A DNA stretch of 8,317 nucleotides from JBCDBD01 sp039184335 (lineage in GTDB: Bacteria; Bacteroidota; Bacteroidia; Flavobacteriales; Flavobacteriaceae), in contig JBCDBD010000077.1 of the NCBI GenBank assembly GCA_039184335.1, positions 1-8,317 of the forward strand, in the 5' to 3' direction. The first letter of the stretch is position 1. Each line of letters opens with the position of its first letter. Made by a program: the position numbers and the translations under genes. This document shows, in pieces, positions 1 to 7,189 of this stretch. Under the pieces are notes generated by a model. That model was not told the DNA's origin. It made no database searches and saw only the letters and a program-made list of their open reading frames with translations.

Positions 1-53
1 AAATAGGCCACAATCTCTTTTTCTATCATATCTTTATCAAGTACAAAGTACAT
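1..53 (-). CDS. Possible 5' end of a leftward gene, truncated at the left edge
   Basis: On the minus strand the frame is open from an in-frame TAA at 77-75 to the left edge. It contains ATG codons at 53-51 and 29-27. From the first ATG it reads MYFVLDKDMIEKEIVAYF, a plausible protein-like start; from the second it reads MIEKEIVAYF. No Shine-Dalgarno sequence precedes either ATG, which is normal for Bacteroidota. The gene would be divergent from the lipoprotein gene at 224, so positions 54-223 would be a shared regulatory region. The fragment is far too short to assign a family. The plus strand is also open here in one frame (3 to about 131), so this call rests only on codon plausibility. Confidence 0.3.
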   Translation of the reverse strand, partial: MYFVLDKDMIEKEIVAY

Positions 54-185
54 AAAGGGTTGTTTGGGTTTGACTTATGTTTCGCAACACAAATCTCTGC
101 AACCCTAACTTTCGATCCAAAAAAAGTTTAAATCACCTCACCGTGTGCTCATAATGCTTTAATATTTAACATGAATAAAGATACA

Positions 186-208
186 TTTCAGTAAGATTAT
201 TACTGAAA
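186..208. promoter_or_regulatory. Perfect 9-bp inverted repeat upstream of the lipoprotein gene
   Basis: TTTCAGTAA at 186-194 is the exact reverse complement of TTACTGAAA at 200-208, with a 5-nt spacer (GATTA). The element ends 15 nt before the ATG at 224. A -7-like box TACATTTC (182-189) overlaps its left arm, but I find no clear -33 TTG at suitable spacing. It could be an operator for a dimeric repressor, or a 5'-UTR stem-loop that shapes translation. It lacks a following T-run, so a terminator role is unlikely. Confidence 0.45.
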
Positions 209-223
209 ATCAATATTCAAAGA

Positions 224-544
224 ATGATGAAAGCAAAAAAAACCGTCGGTTATTTCCCCCTTTTTATGGCCTTATTTTTCCTTGTTTCATGTAAGGAAGA
301 ATTCAAACAATGTGTCTCTGTATGGAGTGATTGTAAAGAAAACTGTCCAGAAGTCAGTCAAGAAGACATTGAAAAATGCCAAAGTCGTTGCGTACCCCCA
401 GATGACCTCACTGATTTTAAGGCCATGATGGCGTACAATACCTGTTTGGTAAACTGTGCGGCAGCAGAATACCTGGCACGTGAACGTTGTCTAGAAGGGT
501 GTGATGAAGACCTCAGACAGTGCGTAGATGAAATTGGCGCATAA
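224..544 (+). CDS. Small cysteine-rich lipoprotein with mirror-symmetric CX3C motifs
   Basis: This is a 106-residue exported protein of unknown function. Residues 1-22 are a signal peptide with a basic start (KAKK), a hydrophobic core and a lipobox L20-V-S-C23, so C23 should be lipidated. The mature end C-K-E-E-F resembles the K-(D/E)2 lipoprotein export signals described in Flavobacteriia, which suggests surface display; this is inference. The rest is charged and apparently helical, with ten cysteines at 30, 37, 41, 52, 56, 74, 78, 89, 93 and 100. Their gaps (6-3-10-3-17-3-10-3-6) read the same both ways and contain two twin-CX3C units. Twin CX3C motifs elsewhere (for example small Tim chaperones) make disulfide-stapled helical hairpins; oxidative folding in the periplasm would allow this here. 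ATG codons at 224 and 227 are both possible starts. A terminator follows, so the gene is probably monocistronic. Confidence 0.82.
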   Translation: MMKAKKTVGYFPLFMALFFLVSCKEEFKQCVSVWSDCKENCPEVSQEDIEKCQSRCVPPDDLTDFKAMMAYNTCLVNCAAAEYLARERCLEGCDEDLRQCVDEIGA

Positions 545-567
545 CATTTACATTATCCAACAAATAG

Positions 568-592
568 AGGAGGGCATGTACCCTCCTTTTTT
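568..592 (+). terminator. Intrinsic terminator of the lipoprotein gene
   Basis: AGGAGGG (568-574) pairs perfectly with CCCTCCT (581-587) around a 6-nt loop (CATGTA), and a run of T follows to 592. This is a textbook rho-independent terminator 24 nt after the stop codon. It separates the lipoprotein gene from the trehalase cluster. Confidence 0.88.
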
Positions 593-652
593 GTGATTCG
601 CAATGGCAAACTATGGGATACCCTTTGATTCTTATTTTTCATTTATTACGGG

Positions 653-660
653 TATATTTA
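653..660 (+). promoter_or_regulatory. Candidate -7 box for the trehalase cluster
   Basis: TATATTTA matches the Bacteroidota -7 consensus TAnnTTTG except for the last base, and lies 25 nt before the ATG at 686. The nearest upstream TTG (625-627) is 25 nt away, somewhat longer than the usual spacing, so the -33 element is uncertain. The position just after a strong terminator fits a new transcript starting here. Confidence 0.35.
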
Positions 661-685
661 GCCAATTTCTAATAGCAATTGCAAA

Positions 686-2269
686 ATGAAACATATTTCT
701 TCAATTCTGATTGTCTTATTTCTGGTTACTTACAGTTGCAAGACAACACCAGAAGACACCGATCAAAAAAGCCTTTATGAGACCCAGCTGTTTAAAGACG
801 TGCAGATTGCAGCAATTTTTAAGGATTCCAAAACCTTTGTGGATTTGGTTCCCAAGGCATCTCCATCGGCTCTCGAGCTAAAATATCTAAGGGAAAAAGG
901 GAATCCAGGTTTTGATCTTGGGCAATTTGTACATGAAAATTTTATGGACCTTTCGATGAAATCGTTGGAATTCAAGACCGATACCACCAAAACCATGTAC
1001 GAACATATCGGCACCATGTGGGATAAATTGACCCGGGAAGCAGACACGGCCGTTCCGTACTCATCACGAATTCCATTGCCACAAAAATACGTAGTGCCCG
1101 GTGGTCGGTTCCAAGAAATCTACTATTGGGACAGTTATTTCACCATGGAAGGCCTACTTGCTGGCGATAGGGAAGATCTCGCCAAAAATATGACTGATAA
1201 CTTTGCGTTCTTGATTGATTCCGTTGGTTTTATACCAAATGGTACAAGAGACTATTTTTTAACACGGTCACAGCCTCCATTCTTTAGTATGATGGTCAGG
1301 GCATTGGCAAGAAAAAATCAAAATATACTGCTTCAATACCTGCCCTCTTTAACAAAGGAATACGAATTCTTTATGGGTCACGATTCCATAGACCGACCGT
1401 ATGGTGCAAGCAAACATGTGGTGCAAATGATAGGAGGGGGGCTCTTGAACCGGTATTGGGACAATGGGGATACCCCACGCCCAGAAGCCTATAAGGAAGA
1501 CATGCACCTTGCCAGTGTAAAGACAGATTCCGGTGAAAAAAAACAACTGTACAAAGATTTGCGCTCAGCAGCAGAAAGTGGATGGGATTTCAGTTCACGA
1601 TGGTTTTTGCAAGAAGGTGACTTTAGCAGTACAGCTACGACCAGTATATTGCCTGTTGACTTGAATTGCCTGATGTTCAACCTAGAATCACTATTGGAAA
1701 AAGCAAACCGGTTAAAAGGTGACAATGATGCGGCCACAGACTATAAAAACAGGGCAAGCCAGCGCCGAGCTCTCATCCAAGAACACTTTTGGAACAAAGA
1801 ACATGGGTATTATATGGACTTTGACTTCAAACGGGCAGAGCACACCAAACATTTGACGTTGGCCGGCGTATATCCACTCTTTTTCGGGATGGCCACTCGG
1901 GAACAGGCCGCAAAGGTCAAGGAAATGCTCATGCAAGAGTTTTTGAAAGATGGTGGACTGGTCACTACCTTGGACCATTCAGGCCAACAATGGGATGCAC
2001 CCAACGGCTGGGCACCACTTCAATGGATCGCTGTCAATGGATTACTGATCTATGGTTACCATGATGAAGCCAAGGAAATTATGTTGCGTTGGTTGGCCTT
2101 GAATGAAAAAGTGTATAAAAACACTGGTAAAATGATGGAGAAGTACAATGTTGAAGATGTATCATTGTTATCGGGTGGGGGTGAGTATGAAACACAAGAT
2201 GGTTTTGGATGGACAAATGGGGTCGCATTGGGTTTTAAGAAAATTTTGGATAAAATGGAGGGTGAATAG
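686..2269 (+). CDS. treA: Trehalase (GH37), predicted lipoprotein
   Basis: This 527-residue enzyme hydrolyses alpha,alpha-trehalose to two glucose molecules with inversion. Both classic trehalase signatures are present: PGGRF..E..YWDSY at 138-151 and QWDAPNGWAP at 435-444. By comparison with E. coli TreA, the general acid should be D301 in SGWDFSSRW and the base probably E485 in MMEKYN. The Gly-rich GGGEY and QDGFGWTNG motifs close the (alpha/alpha)6 barrel near 497-512. The length is close to periplasmic TreA (565 residues), so the gene looks intact. The start is MKHISSILIV..., a signal peptide ending at C18 (V-T-Y-S-C), a loose lipobox of the kind common in Bacteroidota; lipid anchoring is therefore likely but less certain than export. 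No Shine-Dalgarno sequence is seen. It is the first gene of a three-gene cluster. The symbol treA is given by family, not by proven orthology. Confidence 0.93.
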   Translation: MKHISSILIVLFLVTYSCKTTPEDTDQKSLYETQLFKDVQIAAIFKDSKTFVDLVPKASPSALELKYLREKGNPGFDLGQFVHENFMDLSMKSLEFKTDTTKTMYEHIGTMWDKLTREADTAVPYSSRIPLPQKYVVPGGRFQEIYYWDSYFTMEGLLAGDREDLAKNMTDNFAFLIDSVGFIPNGTRDYFLTRSQPPFFSMMVRALARKNQNILLQYLPSLTKEYEFFMGHDSIDRPYGASKHVVQMIGGGLLNRYWDNGDTPRPEAYKEDMHLASVKTDSGEKKQLYKDLRSAAESGWDFSSRWFLQEGDFSSTATTSILPVDLNCLMFNLESLLEKANRLKGDNDAATDYKNRASQRRALIQEHFWNKEHGYYMDFDFKRAEHTKHLTLAGVYPLFFGMATREQAAKVKEMLMQEFLKDGGLVTTLDHSGQQWDAPNGWAPLQWIAVNGLLIYGYHDEAKEIMLRWLALNEKVYKNTGKMMEKYNVEDVSLLSGGGEYETQDGFGWTNGVALGFKKILDKMEGE

Positions 2270-2295
2270 CGTAACTTTAGCATTCACCGACAGCC

Positions 2296-3384
2296 ATGCC
2301 CAAGTCACTATTATTCATTCCTGATATCTCAGGGTATACCAAATTTATACAGACTACAGAAGTTGAACACAGCCAACATGTCATTTCAGAGCTTCTCGAA
2401 GTACTATTGGCTGCCAATGAAGAAAACTTAAAATTAGCTGAGATTGAAGGTGATGCCCTCTTTTTCTATAAAGAGAATGAAATTCTTTCGCAAGAAAGGT
2501 TATTGGCCCAAATCGAATCGATGTTCACGGCCTTTTATAGCCATTTAAAGCTGCTCGAAAAAAACCGTATTTGCCCATGCAACGCATGTGCGACAGCACC
2601 CAATCTACAGCTAAAGGTAATTGCACATATAGGCGAACTTCAACATATTGAGGTACAGGGTATCCGAAAGCCTTTTGGTGAACAAGTGATTGAAGCGCAC
2701 CGCCTACTAAAAAACACTGTCGACAGTGACAACTATGCCTTGGTCAGTAGGCCACTTGCCCTAGAAATACAGCTGTCACATTCGTATTTCAGCAACGTGT
2801 TCCGCTTTAGACAAGGAGCCGACAGTTACGATGGTAAAACCATGGAATACCTGTATGCCATTATCGACCCTGACCAACTAGACCTTCGGACTTTCACACC
2901 TGCTAAAAAACATACCTTTACAAAACCGCCTAATCTGTTGGTTGAAAAGACATTCAACAGTACCGCATCACGTGTAATGGAATATATCACAAATTATTCC
3001 CTTAGACCATATTGGGCCCAAGGTGTCGATACCTTTGAATTCAATAAGCATGAGGTCACCCGAATGGGCACCGAACATGCATGTGTGATCAACGGAAAAC
3101 ATTTGAATTTTGTGACCGTGGTAAAAGAGGTTGAAAAAAACCAATTGGTATATGGGGAACTTACCACAAGCTTGCCCATTTTTGACGAGTTGTACCAGTT
3201 TTTTATAATCACTCCAAAGCGTCAAGAGACATGCCTATTGCAAATGGAGGTTTACTGGAAAGTCCAATCCCCCTTCAAAAAAATGGCCTTGACACTTTTT
3301 GCAAAAAACCAGTTTAAAAAAAGTCTGGAGAAATCACTACAGGGACTTTACCAATGTACAACTGCCCAAAAAATGGAAACATGA
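2296..3384 (+). CDS. DUF2652-like protein: divergent class III cyclase-like domain plus SRPBCC-like domain
   Basis: This is a 362-residue cytosolic protein with no signal peptide or membrane segment. The N-terminal part (about 4-190) resembles a class III nucleotidyl cyclase: FIPDISGYTKF at 7-17 stands for the DIxGFT motif, EIEGDALFF at 49-57 for the GDG hairpin, AHIGEL at 110-115, and FGEQVIEAHRLL at 127-138 for the VNxAARL helix. By eye the two metal aspartates (D10, D53) and the arginine (R136) remain. The usual base-contacting lysine is E49 and the transition-state asparagine is I132, so ordinary cyclase activity is doubtful. A CPCNAC cluster (C93, C95, C98) sits in an insertion and could bind metal. 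The C-terminal part (about 213-355) has the look of an SRPBCC/START-like ligand pocket. It starts 26 bp after trehalase and overlaps the next gene by 4 bp. The function is unknown; DUF2652 membership is recalled from family resemblance. Confidence 0.8.
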   Translation: MPKSLLFIPDISGYTKFIQTTEVEHSQHVISELLEVLLAANEENLKLAEIEGDALFFYKENEILSQERLLAQIESMFTAFYSHLKLLEKNRICPCNACATAPNLQLKVIAHIGELQHIEVQGIRKPFGEQVIEAHRLLKNTVDSDNYALVSRPLALEIQLSHSYFSNVFRFRQGADSYDGKTMEYLYAIIDPDQLDLRTFTPAKKHTFTKPPNLLVEKTFNSTASRVMEYITNYSLRPYWAQGVDTFEFNKHEVTRMGTEHACVINGKHLNFVTVVKEVEKNQLVYGELTTSLPIFDELYQFFIITPKRQETCLLQMEVYWKVQSPFKKMALTLFAKNQFKKSLEKSLQGLYQCTTAQKMET

Positions 3385-3806
3385 GCAAACCGATCCATAC
3401 CGCTGGTTATTCAAGTACCCCACTTGCAAAAAAATTGGGGATCAAAGAAGGCTATAAAATATTGTTGGTCAATGCACCCAACCACTATTTGGGGCTGTTC
3501 AACGACCTTCCCGATGGGCTGGAGTTTGTAACCACTGAAAAGGCAGGCACCATTGATTTCATCCACTTTTTTTGTCTATCCCACAATGAACTTCAAGAAA
3601 GGGCAGTCCAATTAAAAACGTACTTAAAGAAAACGGGGCTACTTTGGGTAAGTTGGCCCAAGGGCAGTTCAAAGATCAACACCGATCTAAAGCGTGAGCC
3701 CATACGGGAACACTTACTCCATATAGGCTTGGTCGACGTAAAAGTTGCGGCCATTGATAAAAATTGGAGTGGTTTGAAATTTGTGTATCGCACCAAAGAC
3801 CGATAA
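3381..3806 (+). CDS. DUF3052-like protein
   Basis: This is a cytosolic protein of 141 residues from the preferred start. ATG at 3381 overlaps the TGA of the preceding gene as ATGA, a typical translational-coupling arrangement. An in-frame ATG at 3354 would add nine residues lying inside the upstream gene and is less likely. The protein opens with SKPIHTAGYSSTPLAKKLGI, then KEGYKILLVNAP, and near the end has VAAIDKNWSGLKFVYR; these fit the DUF3052 family as I know it. The pattern of a glycine-containing beta strand followed by an Asp/Pro loop recalls a small Rossmann-like fold without an obvious cofactor or catalytic site. The function is not known. Close coupling to the cyclase-like protein suggests shared expression and perhaps a shared process. 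Confidence 0.8.
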   Translation: MSKPIHTAGYSSTPLAKKLGIKEGYKILLVNAPNHYLGLFNDLPDGLEFVTTEKAGTIDFIHFFCLSHNELQERAVQLKTYLKKTGLLWVSWPKGSSKINTDLKREPIREHLLHIGLVDVKVAAIDKNWSGLKFVYRTKDR

Positions 3807-3835
3807 GGGTAAACGTATTGTTAAAATACCTTATC
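3802..3835 (+). terminator. Imperfect hairpin over the stop codon of the DUF3052-like gene
   Basis: GATAAG (3802-3807) pairs with CTTATC (3830-3835), and GTATT (3815-3819) pairs with AATAC (3825-3829), leaving a 7-nt bulge on the left side and a 5-nt loop. The TAA stop at 3804-3806 lies in the stem. Only a short TTTT (3846-3849) follows, some distance downstream. It may be a weak terminator or an RNA-stabilising 3' end of the trehalase cluster. Confidence 0.35.
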
Positions 3836-3852
3836 CCTAATCATGTTTTGGC

Positions 3853-3860
3853 TATCTTAC
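3853..3860 (+). promoter_or_regulatory. Weak candidate -7 box for the Asp-box protein gene
   Basis: TATCTTAC, 27 nt before the ATG at 3888, partly matches TAnnTTTG. The only upstream TTG I see at a defined place (3818-3820) is 32 nt away, which is too far, so this call is tentative. If it is not a promoter, the gene at 3888 may be read through from the trehalase cluster. Confidence 0.22.
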
Positions 3861-3887
3861 CAGCTATAACCAAAAACACGCAACATC

Positions 3888-6800
3888 ATGAAATACCGCC
3901 TAAAAATGTACTTTGGCATTTTGTTTTCACTATTTTTTTCGTGGTCTTTTTCCCAAGAAAGACCAAAGGATGACGTCTATAAGGGGCTTGAATTTAGAAG
4001 TTTGGGGCCAGCCTTGACCTCGGGCCGAATCGCCGACATCGCCATACATCCTGAAAATGGGAATACCTGGTATATTGCCGTAGGTTCTGGTGGCGTTTGG
4101 AAGACGACCAATGCCGGTACTACGTTCGCTCCCATTTTTGATGGCCAAGCCAGCTATTCCATTGGCTGCGTCGCCATTGACCCTAACAATACCAATACCA
4201 TTTGGGTCGGAACCGGGGAAAACGTGGGGGGACGACATGTGGGTTTTGGAGATGGCATCTATGTAAGCCATGACGAAGGCAAGAGTTGGAAAAATAAGGG
4301 GCTGAAGGCTTCAGAACATATATCAAAGATCATCGTACATCCAGAAAACCCCAACATCATCTGGGTAGCAGTACAGGGACCGCTATGGAACAAAGGTGGA
4401 GAACGCGGACTATACCGCTCTGAAGATGGTGGTACTACTTGGACAAAGACCTTGGGCGATGAGGTATGGACGGGGGTGACCGATATCGTTATTGACCCTA
4501 TTGACCCAGATATCCTGTATGCGGCCACCTGGGATAGGCACAGAACAGTTGCAGCCTACATGGGAGGAGGTCCTGGTTCAGGCATCCACAAAAGTACAGA
4601 TGGTGGTAAAACATGGACACCCCTTGTCTCAGGTATTCCCAAATCCAATCTGGGGAAAATCGGTTTGGCCATGTCACCCTTTGACAACAATACCCTCTAT
4701 GCTGCAATTGAATTGAACCGTAAAAAAGGAGGGGTCTTTATATCGAAGAATGCAGGGGCTTCCTGGTCAAAACAATCAGATGCGGTCTCAGGCGGCACAG
4801 GTCCACATTACTACCAAGAACTGTATGCCTCACCACACCAAGAGGGCAAATTGTACTTGATGAGCAATTATGTACAGGTTTCCGATGACCATGGCAAGAC
4901 GTTCAAGCAGATGAACGAAGACAAAAAACATGTTGATAGCCATGCCATGGCCTTTAAGAAAAATGATCCCGATTATGTATTGTTCGGCACAGACGGCGGA
5001 TTGTATGAATCATACGACCTGACCAAGACCTGGCGGTATTTTGATAACCTCCCGGTCACCCAATATTATAAAGTGGCTGTTGATGACAGTGCTCCATTCT
5101 ATAACATCTATGGGGGCACCCAGGACAACGGTTCACATGGTGGCCCTTCAAGGACAAGGAGCAAAGCTGGCATCTTGAACCAAGATTGGTGGATCACTTT
5201 AGGGGCAGACGGACATCAATCGGCAACGGAACCCGGCAATCCTGACATTACCTATGGTGAGTTCCAGCAAGGATGGTTATGGCGCATTGACCAGACCACA
5301 GGAGAAACGGTATTCATACAACCACAACCTAAAGCAGGGGATCCCCATGAGCGCTTCAATTGGGATGCCCCCATTCTGGTCAGTCCGCACCAGTCCACAC
5401 GGCTTTATTTTGCCTCATACCGGGTATGGAAATCTGAGAATAGGGGAGATGAATGGACCGCCATTTCTGAAGATCTTACTCGAAATGAGGAGCGTATTAC
5501 ATTGCCCATCATGGGAAGACAACAAAGTTGGGACAACCCCTGGGATGTCGATGCCATGTCAAACTACAACACCATCACCTCTTTGGCTGAATCACCTGTT
5601 CAGGAAGGACTGCTGTACGCTGGTACCGATGATGGCATACTGCAAGTGACCGAAAATGGTGGGGCAAGCTGGCGCAAGATCATGCTGGGTGACATTAAAG
5701 GCGTACCCGATAGGGCTTTTGTCAATGATGTGCGGGCCGATCTATTCGATGCCAACACCGTGTATCTGGTGTTGGACAACCATAAAGAAGGTGACCTTAC
5801 CCCATATTTGTTAAAGAGTACCGACAAAGGACAATCTTGGAGATTTATCAATGGAGACTTGCCCAGACGCTTGCTCACATGGCGCGTGGTTCAAGACCAC
5901 AAAGACAAAGACCTGCTTTTTGCGGCCACGGAATTCGGAATTTATTTTACCAAAGATGGCGGAGCCTCATGGAAAGCACTGAAAGGTGGCCTACCCACCA
6001 TTTCATTCCGTGACATTACCATTCAACGTAGGGAAAATGACCTGGTCGCAGCATCTTTCGGACGCGGCTTTTATGTGCTTGATGATATTTCACCGTTAAG
6101 GGACTATGACTCCAGCAAAGCCAACGAAGCACAGTTCTTCAAGCCGAAACCAGCTTATTGGTACATCGAAAAAGATGCGGTATACGGACAGGGCAACGCA
6201 CAATATGCTGCGAAAAACCCGTCTTACGGAGCCACATTTACCTATTATCTTCCTGAAAAATTAAAGTCCCTGAAAGAAGTCAGGACCGAAAAGGAAAAAG
6301 CCCAGAACAAAGCGAAACAAAACGTCACTTTTCCTGGGTGGGATGCCCTGGATAAGGAAAAAAAGCAAGAAAAGCCGGCGATTATCATCCATATCAAAGA
6401 CACACAGGGGAATTTGGTAAATACCGTTTCTGGAACCGGAGAAAAAGGATTCAACCGTGTGGCATGGAACTTGACCTATGCTGACAGAACGGGGGTAAAG
6501 CTGGAAGCGCCCAAAGGAGGTTTTAACTTTTTTGGCTCCCCATTCAGGGCCACGCCAGGCACCTACACCGCAACATTGTACCAGCACAGTGATGGTCAAT
6601 TGACCCAGCTTTCAGAAATAAGGTCATTTGAGGTAAAAGCCTTGCAAAAAGGGGCTTTACCATCAAAACCAACTACTGAAATCGAAGACTTCAGAAATAC
6701 ATACCAAGCCTATAGACAAGATCTTACGGCAACCACTACCATCTTACAAAAGAGCACGGCCGAGATTGCCGCTATGAAACGGGCATTTGACCAGGCCACG

Positions 6801-7136
6801 TCACCCACTCCGGCTTTGCTTTCAAAAATCCACAATGCCAAAAAACAATTACAAAACATTGATTGGCAAATCAATGGCAGTTCAAGCAAAAATGAGATTG
6901 GTGAACGTAACCTGCCTTCCCCCCAAGACGGAACCTTTGTCGGTCTTGTGGCCTTGAACAACACCTATGGCCCAACAGGTAACCACAAGAGTGCCCTAGA
7001 CCGTGCCCATAAGCAGTTACAGGGTATCAAAGCAGAGCTTAAGGGACTCATCACAATAACCCTACCAGCAATAGCTGCAGAATTAAAGGCCGCTGGAGCG
7101 CCTTGGATTGAGGGTCAGGGACTTTTGGATGATTAA
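3888..7136 (+). CDS. Large exported Asp-box (BNR/VPS10-like) beta-propeller protein
   Basis: This 1082-residue protein belongs to the large Bacteroidota group often labelled glycosyl hydrolase or sortilin/VPS10-like on the basis of its repeats. Residues 1-22 form a signal peptide (MKYRLK then a Phe-rich core, SFS before Q23). About ten Asp-box motifs, S/T-x-(D/N)-x-G-x-(S/T)-(W/F), occur at 73-80, 127-134, 178-185, 236-243, 286-293, 332-339, 516-523, 588-595, 644-651 and 688-695, each after a strand of the type IxWVG or LYAAT; this implies one or two propellers to about residue 735. A beta-sandwich-like stretch at about 828-917 (KDTQGNLVNTV, RVAWNLTYADR, TPGTYTATLY) follows, then an alpha-helical tail to the end. 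No type IX secretion tail domain or lipobox is visible, so a soluble periplasmic location is most likely. The Asp-box is structural, so no enzyme activity can be assigned from it. ATG at 3906 is an alternative start. Confidence 0.88.
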   Translation: MKYRLKMYFGILFSLFFSWSFSQERPKDDVYKGLEFRSLGPALTSGRIADIAIHPENGNTWYIAVGSGGVWKTTNAGTTFAPIFDGQASYSIGCVAIDPNNTNTIWVGTGENVGGRHVGFGDGIYVSHDEGKSWKNKGLKASEHISKIIVHPENPNIIWVAVQGPLWNKGGERGLYRSEDGGTTWTKTLGDEVWTGVTDIVIDPIDPDILYAATWDRHRTVAAYMGGGPGSGIHKSTDGGKTWTPLVSGIPKSNLGKIGLAMSPFDNNTLYAAIELNRKKGGVFISKNAGASWSKQSDAVSGGTGPHYYQELYASPHQEGKLYLMSNYVQVSDDHGKTFKQMNEDKKHVDSHAMAFKKNDPDYVLFGTDGGLYESYDLTKTWRYFDNLPVTQYYKVAVDDSAPFYNIYGGTQDNGSHGGPSRTRSKAGILNQDWWITLGADGHQSATEPGNPDITYGEFQQGWLWRIDQTTGETVFIQPQPKAGDPHERFNWDAPILVSPHQSTRLYFASYRVWKSENRGDEWTAISEDLTRNEERITLPIMGRQQSWDNPWDVDAMSNYNTITSLAESPVQEGLLYAGTDDGILQVTENGGASWRKIMLGDIKGVPDRAFVNDVRADLFDANTVYLVLDNHKEGDLTPYLLKSTDKGQSWRFINGDLPRRLLTWRVVQDHKDKDLLFAATEFGIYFTKDGGASWKALKGGLPTISFRDITIQRRENDLVAASFGRGFYVLDDISPLRDYDSSKANEAQFFKPKPAYWYIEKDAVYGQGNAQYAAKNPSYGATFTYYLPEKLKSLKEVRTEKEKAQNKAKQNVTFPGWDALDKEKKQEKPAIIIHIKDTQGNLVNTVSGTGEKGFNRVAWNLTYADRTGVKLEAPKGGFNFFGSPFRATPGTYTATLYQHSDGQLTQLSEIRSFEVKALQKGALPSKPTTEIEDFRNTYQAYRQDLTATTTILQKSTAEIAAMKRAFDQATSPTPALLSKIHNAKKQLQNIDWQINGSSSKNEIGERNLPSPQDGTFVGLVALNNTYGPTGNHKSALDRAHKQLQGIKAELKGLITITLPAIAAELKAAGAPWIEGQGLLDD

Positions 7137-7145
7137 TACAACTAT

Positions 7146-7189
7146 TGGTCAGCTCCCAAAAACCCTAAAATTCTTTTGGGAACTGACCA
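7146..7189 (+). terminator. Long hairpin after the Asp-box protein gene
   Basis: TGGTCAG (7146-7152) pairs with CTGACCA (7183-7189), and TCCCAAAA (7154-7161) pairs with TTTTGGGA (7174-7181), with one C/A mismatch and a 12-nt loop. It begins 9 nt after the stop codon. The sequence after it (GTATCATTTTC) is only moderately T-rich, so it may terminate weakly or mainly protect the 3' end. The arrangement is nearly symmetric and might act in both directions. Confidence 0.55.

Noticed and set aside
3..131. Rightward open frame at the left edge as the 3' end of a gene
   Set aside because: It is open from position 3 to a stop near 131, but the residues are a less natural mix than the leftward frame, and no terminator follows. 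It cannot be fully excluded.
4259..4716. Short frames on both strands inside the Asp-box gene
   Set aside because: They are shadows of the 1082-residue gene, which has a signal peptide and regular repeats in its own frame throughout.
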